Shown here: piece by piece, positions 15,080-22,357 of the stretch
How the letters are laid out: every line of letters starts with the position of its first letter
Numbering within the stretch: position 1 is the first letter of the stretch
DNA from: an uncultured Veillonellaceae bacterium
GTDB lineage: Bacteria; Bacillota; Negativicutes; Veillonellales; Megasphaeraceae
Assembly: GCA_900546795.1 (NCBI GenBank)
Contig: UREG01000021.1
Span: 1 to 26,124, forward strand
Length of the DNA: 26,124 nt
Reading direction: 5' to 3'
Program-made: the position numbers and the translations under genes
Notes under the pieces: model-generated
What the model saw: only the letters and a program-made list of their open reading frames with translations
Told to the model about the DNA's origin: nothing
Database searches by the model: none

Positions 15080-16708
15080 ATGTTGGATATAAAAATTACA
15101 GGTGGCACCATCGTAGACGGTACGGGAAATGAGCGGTATCAGGCAGATATCGGCATCACCGGCGATACGATTACCGCGATCGGGGATTTAAGTAAAGAAG
15201 AAGCGGCACGAACGATCGACGCATCGGGCAAGATCGTTGCGCCGGGCTTTATAGAAATACACAGCCATTCGGATATGGCGCTGCTGTACCGGCGAAATGC
15301 CAGCTCCCGTATTTATGACGGCGTGACGACCGACGTCATCGGCAACTGCGGGATTGGGACCGCGCCGATCTGCAAAGAACGGAAAGATGACCTCATCACC
15401 TATCTCGGCACGCGTTTGATCGGCTCGATTCCGGTAGAAATCAAACTGCCGTGGAACACGGTGGACGAATACCTGACCTATGTAGAAGAACACGCGCCGG
15501 CGGTCAACGTGGTGCCCTTATTGGCGCAGGGCGTTATCCGCATCAATGAAATGGGATTTGCAAAAGGCGAACCTACGGACGAACAGCTCGGCCGCATGAA
15601 AGAAGAAGTGGCAAAAGCCATGGAAGCCGGCTGCGTCGGCATGTCCAGCGGCCTCATCTATATGCCCGGCGAATATACGAGCGAACGGGAACTGACCGAA
15701 CTGTGCAAAGCCATGGCGCCGTACGGCGGCTATTATGTCACCCATATGCGCAGCGAAGGCGGCCATATCTGGGAAGCCATCGATGAAGCGGTGCATATCG
15801 CCAAAAACAGCGGCGTGCCGCTTCACATCTCTCACTTAAAACTGCTGGGCTTCCGGTCCTGGGGCCAGACAGACGCCCTCTTTGAACGGCTGGAAAAAGA
15901 ACGGGCCGAAGGCCTGGATCTGACCTTTGACTCCTATCCGTATACCTGCGGCTGCACCTCGATGGGAACGGCAATGCCGCCATGGGCATTTGAAGGGGGC
16001 GTGGAAAAACTCTTTGAACGGCTCCGCGATCCGGAAACCCGGAAACAGATGACCCACGATATCATCAACGGCCTGCCCGGCTGGGAAGCCCTGTACCGCA
16101 GCATCGGCGGCTGGGACAACGCCGTCATCGGCACCGTGCAGACGGAAGAAGGCAAACAATACCTGGGCATGACTGTGACGGAAGCGGCCAAAAAAGCGGG
16201 CAAAGATCCGTTCGACTTTGTATACGATTTCATGCTTCAGGAAGAAAGCCGAATCCAGATCATCGTAACCATCATCGACGAAAAAGACATGGATACGATC
16301 CTGACCTATCCGGACACCATGGTCTGCTCCGACAGCATGGCGCTGGCAACCGAAGGCGTACTCGCTTCCGGCCGTCCGCATCCGAGAGCGTTCGGCGCCC
16401 GCGGAAGATTTATCCGCCGGTATGTAAAAGAACTGGGCGCGCTTACATTAGAAGAAGCCGTTGCCAAGATGACTTCCAAATCGGCAAAACGGCTGGGGCT
16501 GCATAAACGCGGCGTGCTGCAGGAAGGCAATTATGCCGACATCGTCGTCTTTGACTACGATGCCTTTGAAGACAAAGCGACTTATGAAGAACCGCTCCAA
16601 TACACTGCCGGCGTAGAAACGGTGCTGGTCAACGGCCAGATCGCCCTCGACAATGGCGTGGAAACGGAAGTATTCTCCGGCCGCGTTCTCCGGCACGGCG
16701 GAAAATAA
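15080..16708 (+). CDS. N-acyl-D-amino-acid deacylase (D-aminoacylase), copy 2
   Basis: This is a second 542-residue amidohydrolase, behind a CAGGAGGGG site. It aligns with copy 1 almost without gaps, and all predicted active-site positions are kept: H61 and H63 in IHSHSD, C90 in GNCGIG, H222 in VTHMRSEG, H252 in LHISHLKLLG and D418 in CSDSM. Differences cluster where substrate is expected to bind or line the mouth of the barrel: D59 to E next to the first metal motif, DHHASSK to RRNASSR, LKLMGSEVRGDHE to LKLLGFRSWGQTD, and SDGMCLSTKG to SDSMALATEG. This suggests two specificities from one ancestor rather than simple dosage. It is the last gene before a terminator. The 82-base gap to the dehydratase contains a hairpin, so expression may be set separately from copy 1. 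Confidence 0.92.
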   Translation: MLDIKITGGTIVDGTGNERYQADIGITGDTITAIGDLSKEEAARTIDASGKIVAPGFIEIHSHSDMALLYRRNASSRIYDGVTTDVIGNCGIGTAPICKERKDDLITYLGTRLIGSIPVEIKLPWNTVDEYLTYVEEHAPAVNVVPLLAQGVIRINEMGFAKGEPTDEQLGRMKEEVAKAMEAGCVGMSSGLIYMPGEYTSERELTELCKAMAPYGGYYVTHMRSEGGHIWEAIDEAVHIAKNSGVPLHISHLKLLGFRSWGQTDALFERLEKERAEGLDLTFDSYPYTCGCTSMGTAMPPWAFEGGVEKLFERLRDPETRKQMTHDIINGLPGWEALYRSIGGWDNAVIGTVQTEEGKQYLGMTVTEAAKKAGKDPFDFVYDFMLQEESRIQIIVTIIDEKDMDTILTYPDTMVCSDSMALATEGVLASGRPHPRAFGARGRFIRRYVKELGALTLEEAVAKMTSKSAKRLGLHKRGVLQEGNYADIVVFDYDAFEDKATYEEPLQYTAGVETVLVNGQIALDNGVETEVFSGRVLRHGGK

Positions 16709-16723
16709 CCAGAGATCAGAAAG

Positions 16724-16760
16724 AAGGCTTGCTGCGGCAGGCCTTTTTTCTTGCCGCAGC
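16724..16760 (+). terminator. Terminator of the deacylase operon, with an alternative overlapping stem
   Basis: AAGGCTTGC (16724-16732) pairs with GCAGGCCTT (16737-16745) through one G-U pair around TGCG, followed by T6: a good terminator. The stretch GCTGCGGCA (16731-16739) can instead pair perfectly with TGCCGCAGC (16752-16760), which would disrupt the terminator stem. Confidence 0.78.
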
Positions 16761-16801
16761 CGGGCGAAGAAAGACAAGGCAAAAGATCCCATAGAAAAAT
16801 C

Positions 16802-16830
16802 TTGCTTTTTATCCTGAAATCAGATAAAAT
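16802..16830 (+). promoter_or_regulatory. Promoter of the rpsF-ssb-rpsR operon
   Basis: TTGCTT (16802-16807) and TAAAAT (16825-16830) are exactly 17 bases apart, in an AT-rich island. Transcription from about 16837 gives a leader of roughly 70 bases that contains the structured element at 16851-16891. Confidence 0.68.
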
Positions 16831-16850
16831 ATAAAGGCTTGATATTTTCA

Positions 16851-16891
16851 GGCGCTTCCTACCCCTTTTGCGACGAAAGGGGCATAAGTCC
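16851..16891 (+). promoter_or_regulatory. Candidate S6:S18-binding leader hairpin
   Basis: CCCCTTT (16862-16868) pairs with AAAGGGG (16876-16882); below an asymmetric internal loop (CCTA opposite CAT), CTT (16855-16857) pairs with AAG (16886-16888), and GG with CC closes the base. A hairpin with an asymmetric internal loop in this position is what is known for autoregulation of rpsF operons by the S6:S18 complex. I matched it from general form only, not against the covariance model. Confidence 0.5.
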
Positions 16892-16909
16892 AACAGAGGA
16901 GGTGATTTC

Positions 16910-17194
16910 GTGAATAAGTACGAAGTCATGTATATCGTGAAATCCGCTGACGAAGAAGTAGTAAACAGTGTAGTAGAAAAAGTAGAAAACCTGATTACGA
17001 AAAACGGCGGTAACGTGGAAAAGGTTGATCGTTGGGGCAAACGCCGTCTGGCTTACGAAGTAAAAAAACAGAACGAAGGCTACTACGTTTTGGTAAACTT
17101 TGAAGCACAGCCGACTGTAATTACGGAAATTGACCGTGTTATGAAAATTACCGACGAGATCCTGAAACACATGATTGTTAAAAACGACAAATAG
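16910..17194 (+). CDS. rpsF: 30S ribosomal protein S6
   Basis: The 94-residue protein starts at a GTG behind a textbook GAGGAGGTG; a TTG 14 codons upstream falls in the leader hairpin and is rejected. It begins MNKYEVMYIVKSADEE and contains the typical S6 stretch GGNVEKVDRWGKRRLAYEVKKQ, followed by GYYVLVNF. S6 forms a heterodimer with S18 on the platform of the small subunit. It is first in the conserved rpsF-ssb-rpsR operon. The C terminus is short, without the acidic extension and glutamylation tail of enterobacterial S6. Codon use is biased, as expected for high expression. Confidence 0.98.
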   Translation: MNKYEVMYIVKSADEEVVNSVVEKVENLITKNGGNVEKVDRWGKRRLAYEVKKQNEGYYVLVNFEAQPTVITEIDRVMKITDEILKHMIVKNDK

Positions 17195-17212
17195 TACCGG
17201 AGGACAAAGGAT

Positions 17213-17626
17213 ATGAATTCAGTACAGGTATTAGGCAATTTAGTGCGTGATCCGGAAGTCCGCTTTACGAAAACAGGTCGGGCGGTAGCTACGTTTACCG
17301 TAGCCGTAACCAGAAGCTTTTCAGCACCGGGCAGTCAGGAAACTCGTGAAGCTACTGATTATATTCCTGTTGTTGCGTGGGGAAATTTGGCGGAAATATG
17401 CGGCAACAATTTAGCAAAAGGCACCCGCGTATTTGTAGAAGGCCGGTTCCAGACCCGTTCCTATGAGACGGCGGAAGGCCAGAAACGGTACGTATCGGAA
17501 GTCGTAGCTAACTTTGTAGCCCAGACGATGGGATATGGAAAAGACAGCAAACCGGCAGCCGTTCCGATGGCAGACAGCTTTGGCGGCTTCGGCAAAGACG
17601 CTGGCGACGAAGAGATCCCATTCTAG
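17213..17626 (+). CDS. ssb: Single-stranded DNA-binding protein
   Basis: The 137-residue protein begins MNSVQVLGNLVRDPEVRFTKTGRAV, the OB-fold start of bacterial SSB, continues through TDYIPVVAWGNLAEICGNNLAKG and VFVEGRFQTRSYE, and ends in the acidic tip DEEIPF. That tip recruits replication and repair proteins. The disordered linker is only about 25 residues, so the protein is shorter than the usual 150-175. It lies 18 bases after rpsF with GGAGGAC-like ribosome binding, between the two ribosomal genes as in most Firmicutes. Confidence 0.98.
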   Translation: MNSVQVLGNLVRDPEVRFTKTGRAVATFTVAVTRSFSAPGSQETREATDYIPVVAWGNLAEICGNNLAKGTRVFVEGRFQTRSYETAEGQKRYVSEVVANFVAQTMGYGKDSKPAAVPMADSFGGFGKDAGDEEIPF

Positions 17627-17664
17627 TGTCAAGGATCCCTTAGAATAAAAAAGGGAGGATAACA

Positions 17665-17895
17665 ATGAGAAGAGAACGTGGCAGAAAGCCAAGAAGAAAA
17701 GTTTGCAGCTTTTGCGTAGATAAAGTTGAACAGATCGACTATAAAGATATTGCAAAATTGCGTCGGTTCACGACGGAACGGGGCAAAATTTTGCCGCGCC
17801 GTATTTCCGGCGTGTGTGCAAAACATCAGCGCAAATTGACGCTGTCCATCAAACGGGCACGCGCGATTGCACTGCTTCCGTTTGCAGCAGAATAA
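17665..17895 (+). CDS. rpsR: 30S ribosomal protein S18 (cysteine-containing form)
   Basis: The 76-residue, strongly basic protein contains the S18 signature DYKDIAKLRRFTTERGKILPRRISGVCAKHQRKL. It has CSFC (C14 and C17) plus C51 and H54 in VCAKHQ, so a zinc-binding form is likely. It partners with S6 on the 30S platform. It is preceded by AGGGAGG and followed by a perfect terminator, closing the operon. Confidence 0.98.
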   Translation: MRRERGRKPRRKVCSFCVDKVEQIDYKDIAKLRRFTTERGKILPRRISGVCAKHQRKLTLSIKRARAIALLPFAAE

Positions 17896-17901
17896 TCATA
17901 T

Positions 17902-17932
17902 AAAGGGCATATCATAAGATATGCCCTTTTTT
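17902..17932 (+). terminator. Intrinsic terminator of the rpsF operon
   Basis: AAAGGGCATATC (17902-17913) pairs perfectly with GATATGCCCTTT (17918-17929) around an ATAA loop, followed by further Ts. Confidence 0.95.
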
Positions 17933-18015
17933 ACGGCCTGATTTCAAATATGTTTATTATTTCAATAAATGGATTTTATACAAAGAATCAAATAATCCAA
18001 TGTAAAGTTGGTGTA

Positions 18016-18072
18016 AAAACGGCGTTTTGCCAGTGAAATCCATTGCTAGGCGCAATCAATTTATAGTAAAAT
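18016..18072 (+). promoter_or_regulatory. Promoter region of the sugar ABC operon
   Basis: TTGCTA (18043-18048) and TAAAAT (18067-18072) are 18 bases apart, about 37 bases before the GTG start. Upstream, AAAAC (18016-18020) and GTTTT (18024-18028) flank GGC, a small palindrome that could be a repressor site. The boxes are moderate, and the operator is a guess. Confidence 0.5.
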
Positions 18073-18108
18073 ATCAGTAAGAAACTTTTATTATGAGGAG
18101 GTAGTATC

Positions 18109-19401
18109 GTGAAATTAGTAAAATGGCTGAGTTTACTGATGGTGGCTATGGTAGCGATGTTCGCTGCAGGCTGCGGCGGCGACAGCAAACCGGCCGGAGG
18201 AAACGATGGAAAAATCCACGTGACTTTCTGGCATGTCTATTCTGAGAACTTTGGCGCTCCGGTAATCAAGGAAATGGTGGAAGAGTTCAATAAATCTCAG
18301 GATAAAATCGTAGTGAAAGAAGTGTACAATCCGGATATGTATCCGGGGCTGATGAAAAACCTGCAGGCAGAAGCTGCAGCAGGCAAAGCGCCTTCTATCG
18401 CCATGATCGGCTATAACTATTCCAAGTATTTTGCCCAGAACTTTAAATATGTGTCCCCGACAGATCTTCAGGCACAGGACAGCAAAGACAAAGAGTATCT
18501 GCAAAAGAACTTCCTGCCGAACGTATTGTCCTTGGCAGAAGTAGACGGCAAGCTGATCGGTCTTCCGTATTCCATCAGCGCTCCGATCTTGTACTACAAC
18601 CCGGAAATCTTCCAGGCAGCAGGCCTCGATCCGAACACGCCGCCTAAAACCTGGGCAGACGTACAGGAATTTGCAAAAATCATCAAAGAAAAAACCGGCA
18701 ATTACGGTTTCTACATGCAGGAATATGCAGACAACTGGGCAATCCAGGGCGTACTGGAAAGCAACGGAGCCCGCATCCTTTCTGAAGACGGCAAACAGGC
18801 AACCTTTGCTTCTCCGGAATCCAAAGAAGCCTATGAAGCACTTTACAACATGATAAAAGACGGTTCTGCCCTTCACATTTCCGCTGACGAAGGCATCGCG
18901 GCATTCAGCAGCGGCAAAGTCGGTATCCTGGCAGGCTCCAGCGCGAAGATCGGCACGATAACGAAAGCTGCCAGCTTTGAAGTCCGCGGCGCAGAATACC
19001 CGGGCTTTGAAGGCAAAGAACGCAGACTTCCGGCAGGCGGCAACTTCCTGGCAGTAACGGCGCAGAATAAAGACGAACAGATGGCAGCTTGGGAATTTAT
19101 TAAATTCATCATGCAGCCGAAATGGCTCGCTAAATGGACGATGAACACGGGTTACCTCCCGCCGCGTCAGGAAGCTATGGACGACGAAGCGCTCAAAGAA
19201 CAACTCGCTAAAAGCGAACCGCTTAAAGTAGCCTTCACGGAAATGCCTTCTCTGGCTCCTTGGGTAGCCTTCCCTGGCGATGTCGGCGTACGGGCTGAAA
19301 AACTTTTCGCAGACGTACGGGATAAGATCTTTGACGGCAAAGAAGATATCCAGACCGCATTGCAGTCCGCACAGGACGAATTGAATGCTTTGTTGAAATA
19401 A
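18109..19401 (+). CDS. ABC transporter substrate-binding lipoprotein, family 1 (UgpB/MalE type)
   Basis: The 430-residue protein starts at a GTG behind GAGGAGG. The signal peptide ends in the lipobox FAAGC, so C22 is the lipidated residue. The mature protein begins a typical family 1 binding domain (HVTFWHVYSENFGAPVIKEMVEEFNKSQ) and contains the hinge and cluster features of glycerol-3-phosphate and oligosaccharide binders: APSIAMIGYN, LIGLPYSISAPILYYNPEIFQAAGLDP, KTWADVQEFAKII, GKVGILAGSSA and LPAGGNFLAV. It captures substrate outside the cytoplasmic membrane and delivers it to the permeases encoded next. The whole operon resembles the ugpBAEC set, but a sugar, sugar alcohol or polyol phosphate are all possible. 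It is separated from the permease genes by a hairpin that probably keeps its mRNA in excess. Confidence 0.95.
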   Translation: MKLVKWLSLLMVAMVAMFAAGCGGDSKPAGGNDGKIHVTFWHVYSENFGAPVIKEMVEEFNKSQDKIVVKEVYNPDMYPGLMKNLQAEAAAGKAPSIAMIGYNYSKYFAQNFKYVSPTDLQAQDSKDKEYLQKNFLPNVLSLAEVDGKLIGLPYSISAPILYYNPEIFQAAGLDPNTPPKTWADVQEFAKIIKEKTGNYGFYMQEYADNWAIQGVLESNGARILSEDGKQATFASPESKEAYEALYNMIKDGSALHISADEGIAAFSSGKVGILAGSSAKIGTITKAASFEVRGAEYPGFEGKERRLPAGGNFLAVTAQNKDEQMAAWEFIKFIMQPKWLAKWTMNTGYLPPRQEAMDDEALKEQLAKSEPLKVAFTEMPSLAPWVAFPGDVGVRAEKLFADVRDKIFDGKEDIQTALQSAQDELNALLK

Positions 19402-19417
19402 CGCACAGGCGTTTTTG

Positions 19418-19448
19418 AAAGAGGCTGGCCGATGGGCATAGCCTCTTT
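19418..19448 (+). repeat. Intercistronic hairpin after the binding-protein gene
   Basis: AAAGAGGCT (19418-19426) pairs perfectly with AGCCTCTTT (19440-19448) around a 13-base loop. The following bases (CGTTTATGTT) are only weakly T-rich. Such elements commonly stabilise or partly terminate the abundant binding-protein message. Confidence 0.7.
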
Positions 19449-19485
19449 CGTTTATGTTACGTTTGCATTGGAGGAATAAGAAAGA

Positions 19486-20406
19486 ATGAACGAGTCGGGA
19501 AAGACTTTCCTTACCAGAAAAGAACGGTCCAGACGGGAAAAAATGCTGGCATGGCTGCTGATCCTGCCGGCGCTGGTCGTATTCATATTATTTATGTTTT
19601 ATCCGCTCTTATATACCTTATATCTGAGCTTCTTTAAATGGAATATGGTGTCGCCGAACATGCGCTACGTAGGCATGGACAACTATATAGCCCTGATGAA
19701 AGACCCGATCACCTGGACGATCATGGAAAACACGGTCGCATACCTGGCGATCCTGATCGTATTGAATTTTGCGCTTCCGTATGTCATGGCTTTTGTCAAT
19801 ACGTTCCTGATGAAAAAATACAAAGACGTATACAAAGCCTTCATCTTTATCCCGAGCTTGATTTCGCTGGTAGTCGGCGCGATCGTGTTCCAGTGGATTT
19901 TCAATCCCGTAACCGGACCGATCGGCGGCATTTTAGATACCTTCGGCATCGCGATGCCGACCTGGTCGAAAACCGGGGGATTGGTTATATTTGTTATCAG
20001 CTTAGTAGCCGTATATAAAGCGTTCGGCTACAACTTCCTGGTGCTTTTGTCCGGCATGGGCAGCGTATCGGAAGAACTGATCGAAGCGGCGCGGCTGGAA
20101 AAAACGCCGAACCGGACGATTTTTTCCAAAATCGTAGTGCCGCTTACCTCGTCGTCGGCAATTTATATCCTCATCATGACCATCGTACAGGGGATACAGT
20201 ACGTATTTACGCCGATCACGGTATTGACGCAGGGCGGCCCGAACAACGCCAGCTCCAACATCATTTACCGCGGCTATGAAGCGGCGTTTACCTATTATGA
20301 AACCGGCATATCTTCCGCGCTGGCGATCGTGACGATGATTATTTTCCTCGTCCTGCTGTATTTGGAATTTAAGTATGTAGAAAAAGAGGTGTACTATGAA
20401 AACTAA
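19486..20406 (+). CDS. Sugar ABC transporter permease, UgpA/MalF type
   Basis: The 306-residue inner-membrane protein has six hydrophobic segments starting at about residue 22 (MLAWLLILPALVVFILFMFYPLL). The LYLSFFKWN motif follows the first helix. The EAA loop that contacts the ATPase is clear: EELIEAARLEKTPNRTIFSKIVVP. TQGGPNNASSNIIYRGYEAAF near the C terminus is typical of this half of the pair. The ATG follows GGAGGAATAAGAA, and the gene overlaps the next permease by 11 bases, so the two are translationally coupled and should form a heterodimer. Confidence 0.95.
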   Translation: MNESGKTFLTRKERSRREKMLAWLLILPALVVFILFMFYPLLYTLYLSFFKWNMVSPNMRYVGMDNYIALMKDPITWTIMENTVAYLAILIVLNFALPYVMAFVNTFLMKKYKDVYKAFIFIPSLISLVVGAIVFQWIFNPVTGPIGGILDTFGIAMPTWSKTGGLVIFVISLVAVYKAFGYNFLVLLSGMGSVSEELIEAARLEKTPNRTIFSKIVVPLTSSSAIYILIMTIVQGIQYVFTPITVLTQGGPNNASSNIIYRGYEAAFTYYETGISSALAIVTMIIFLVLLYLEFKYVEKEVYYEN

Positions 20407-21226
20407 TCAAATCGGAGGAGACTGGAAATGGCATTTGCTGTTTGTGCTGATCATTTTGATCATGCTGTATCCGATTATGTTTGCACTGTCCACTTCCTTT
20501 AAAACGATGCCGGAAGCGTTCAGCGGCGGCCATCACCTGATCCCGCAGGACCCGACTATCTCAGCCTATGACCGGGTACTGAGCGTTATTCCGTTTTTCC
20601 AGATCCTGGGAAATACCTTTATTATCGCGACCATCGTAACCGTATTCAAACTGATTACCGGCGTACTGGCAGCATACAGCTTTGTATTCTTAGACTTTAA
20701 AGGCAAAAAAATCATGTACTTTCTCCTCATCAGTACGATTTTTATTCCCTTTACCGTAACGATGATACCGAACTACGTTACCCTCTCGAAGGTGCACCTG
20801 GTAGATAATATTATCGGCGTGGCGCTGCCGCAGCTGGCAGACGCGACGGGGATCTTCCTCCTGCGCCAGCATATGAAAGGCGTGCCGAGCGTATTGATGG
20901 AAGTAGCGCAGCTGGAAAACGTATCCCATATGAAACGGCTCCAGACCATCGTCGTTCCCATCATAAAACCGGCAATCCTCTCGCTGGGCATCATTTTCTT
21001 CATCAACTCGTGGAATGAATACGTATGGCCGGCGTTGATGATCAAAAGCCAGGCAAACTATACGCTGTCCCTGGCGCTGCAGATGTTCGTCAGCGCAGAA
21101 GGCGGTACGGATATTCCTGTAGCCATGGCCGTATCCACCTTGACCATGCTGCTGCCGCTGGCGCTGTATGCGGTATGTCAGAAATTTATTATAGGTACCT
21201 TTGCCCAGTCCGGCATAAAAGGTTAA
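20396..21226 (+). CDS. Sugar ABC transporter permease, UgpE/MalG type
   Basis: The 276-residue membrane protein starts at an ATG inside the end of the first permease gene. It shows the MalG-type order: one helix followed by STSFKTMPEAF, then PTISAYDRVL, a helix-rich core, the substrate-channel motif LPQLADATGIFLLRQHM, and SWNEYVWPALMI near the end. The EAA loop is altered: where EAAxxDGA is usual, it reads MEVAQLENVSHMKRLQTIVVP. The spacing and the basic/hydrophobic end are kept, so ATPase contact should be retained. With 19486-20406 it forms the membrane channel of the importer. Confidence 0.95.
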   Translation: MKTNQIGGDWKWHLLFVLIILIMLYPIMFALSTSFKTMPEAFSGGHHLIPQDPTISAYDRVLSVIPFFQILGNTFIIATIVTVFKLITGVLAAYSFVFLDFKGKKIMYFLLISTIFIPFTVTMIPNYVTLSKVHLVDNIIGVALPQLADATGIFLLRQHMKGVPSVLMEVAQLENVSHMKRLQTIVVPIIKPAILSLGIIFFINSWNEYVWPALMIKSQANYTLSLALQMFVSAEGGTDIPVAMAVSTLTMLLPLALYAVCQKFIIGTFAQSGIKG

Positions 21227-21255
21227 TCTAGGGTATAGGAGTGAAACAACGAGAT

Positions 21256-22341
21256 ATGTACAGCATACGCTTTGAAAACGTCAATAAATCTTTCGGTAAA
21301 ACCGATGTAATCAAAAACTTGAACCTCCATGTATATAAAGGAGAACGCCTGATCTTGCTCGGTTCCTCCGGCTGCGGCAAATCTACGATCCTTCGCATGA
21401 TCAGCGGCCTGGAAGACATCTCTTCCGGCGACCTCTTTCTGAACGATAAACGGGCGAACGACATGGACGCCGGCGACCGCAGTATCGCCATGGTATTCCA
21501 GAACTACGCCCTTTTCCCGCACATGAATATAGAAGACAATATTTCCTACGGCCTTCGCATCAACAAAGTAGACCGCAGCGAAATCAGTAAACGCGTAGCG
21601 GAAGCCATGCGCATACTTCATCTGGAAGGCCTGGGCAAACGGCTGCCGAAAGAACTGTCCGGCGGCCAGCGGCAGCGTGTCGCCTTGGCGCGGGCCCTGG
21701 TAAAACAATCCGATTTCTTCCTGCTCGACGAACCGCTGTCCAACCTGGACGCCCAGCTTCGCGGCCAGGCCCGGAAAGAACTGGTAAAAATCCACGAAAT
21801 GTACGGCCAGACCTTCGTATACGTTACGCATGACCAGATCGAAGCGATGACCATCGGCACGCGGATCGCCGTCCTCAACAACGGCCATGTGCAGATGCTG
21901 GACACGCCGAACAACGTATACCACAAACCGGCGAATATATTCGTAGCGAAATTCATCGGCTCCCCGTCCATGAATATCATGGAACTGCACTTGCAGGGCA
22001 ACCAGATGATGCTCAACAACGTGCCGGTCACCTTGCCGCAGAGCTGGATGGATATTCTGGGAAAAACCGGCAAAGAAGACTGGAAACTCGGCGTCCGCCC
22101 GGAAAACGTGATCCTCAGCACGGAGAAGACCGAATACAGCGTGCCGGCAGACGTTCAGTATGTGGAAGACTACGGCAACCGCGTGGGCTTCTACTTCAAC
22201 GTCAACGGTCAGGAAATGGTATCCATCATGCAGGAACACGTGGTGCAGGAACATGCAGACTTGTACTGGAATATCCAGCCGAACAAACTCCATTTCTTCG
22301 ATTACGATACAGAAATGAACGTAGGCTATCCGGAAGAATAA
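21256..22341 (+). CDS. Sugar ABC transporter ATPase, MalK/UgpC type
   Basis: The ATG at 21256 gives 361 residues beginning MYSIRFENVNKSFG, the usual MalK-type start, and is preceded by AGGAGTG at a distance of 12 bases. A GTG five codons earlier uses part of that site and is less likely. Walker A is GSSGCGKST (36-44), the Q-loop VFQNYALFPHM, the signature LSGGQRQRVALARAL, Walker B FFLLDEPLSNLD and the H-loop VTHDQIEAMT. The C-terminal third carries the regulatory OB-like domain (LGVRPENVILS), where transport can be tied to sugar phosphotransferase status in relatives. It powers the importer, 29 bases after the second permease gene, counted to the chosen ATG. Confidence 0.96.
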   Translation: MYSIRFENVNKSFGKTDVIKNLNLHVYKGERLILLGSSGCGKSTILRMISGLEDISSGDLFLNDKRANDMDAGDRSIAMVFQNYALFPHMNIEDNISYGLRINKVDRSEISKRVAEAMRILHLEGLGKRLPKELSGGQRQRVALARALVKQSDFFLLDEPLSNLDAQLRGQARKELVKIHEMYGQTFVYVTHDQIEAMTIGTRIAVLNNGHVQMLDTPNNVYHKPANIFVAKFIGSPSMNIMELHLQGNQMMLNNVPVTLPQSWMDILGKTGKEDWKLGVRPENVILSTEKTEYSVPADVQYVEDYGNRVGFYFNVNGQEMVSIMQEHVVQEHADLYWNIQPNKLHFFDYDTEMNVGYPEE

Positions 22342-22357
22342 GAGAAGAGGTGCAGCT

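Noticed and set aside
16724..16745. A lysine, glycine or other classic riboswitch near the amino-acid genes
   Set aside because: The leaders at 8190-8308, 10931-10961 and 16709-16909 are too short or lack the multi-helix cores of those classes; only simple hairpins are present.
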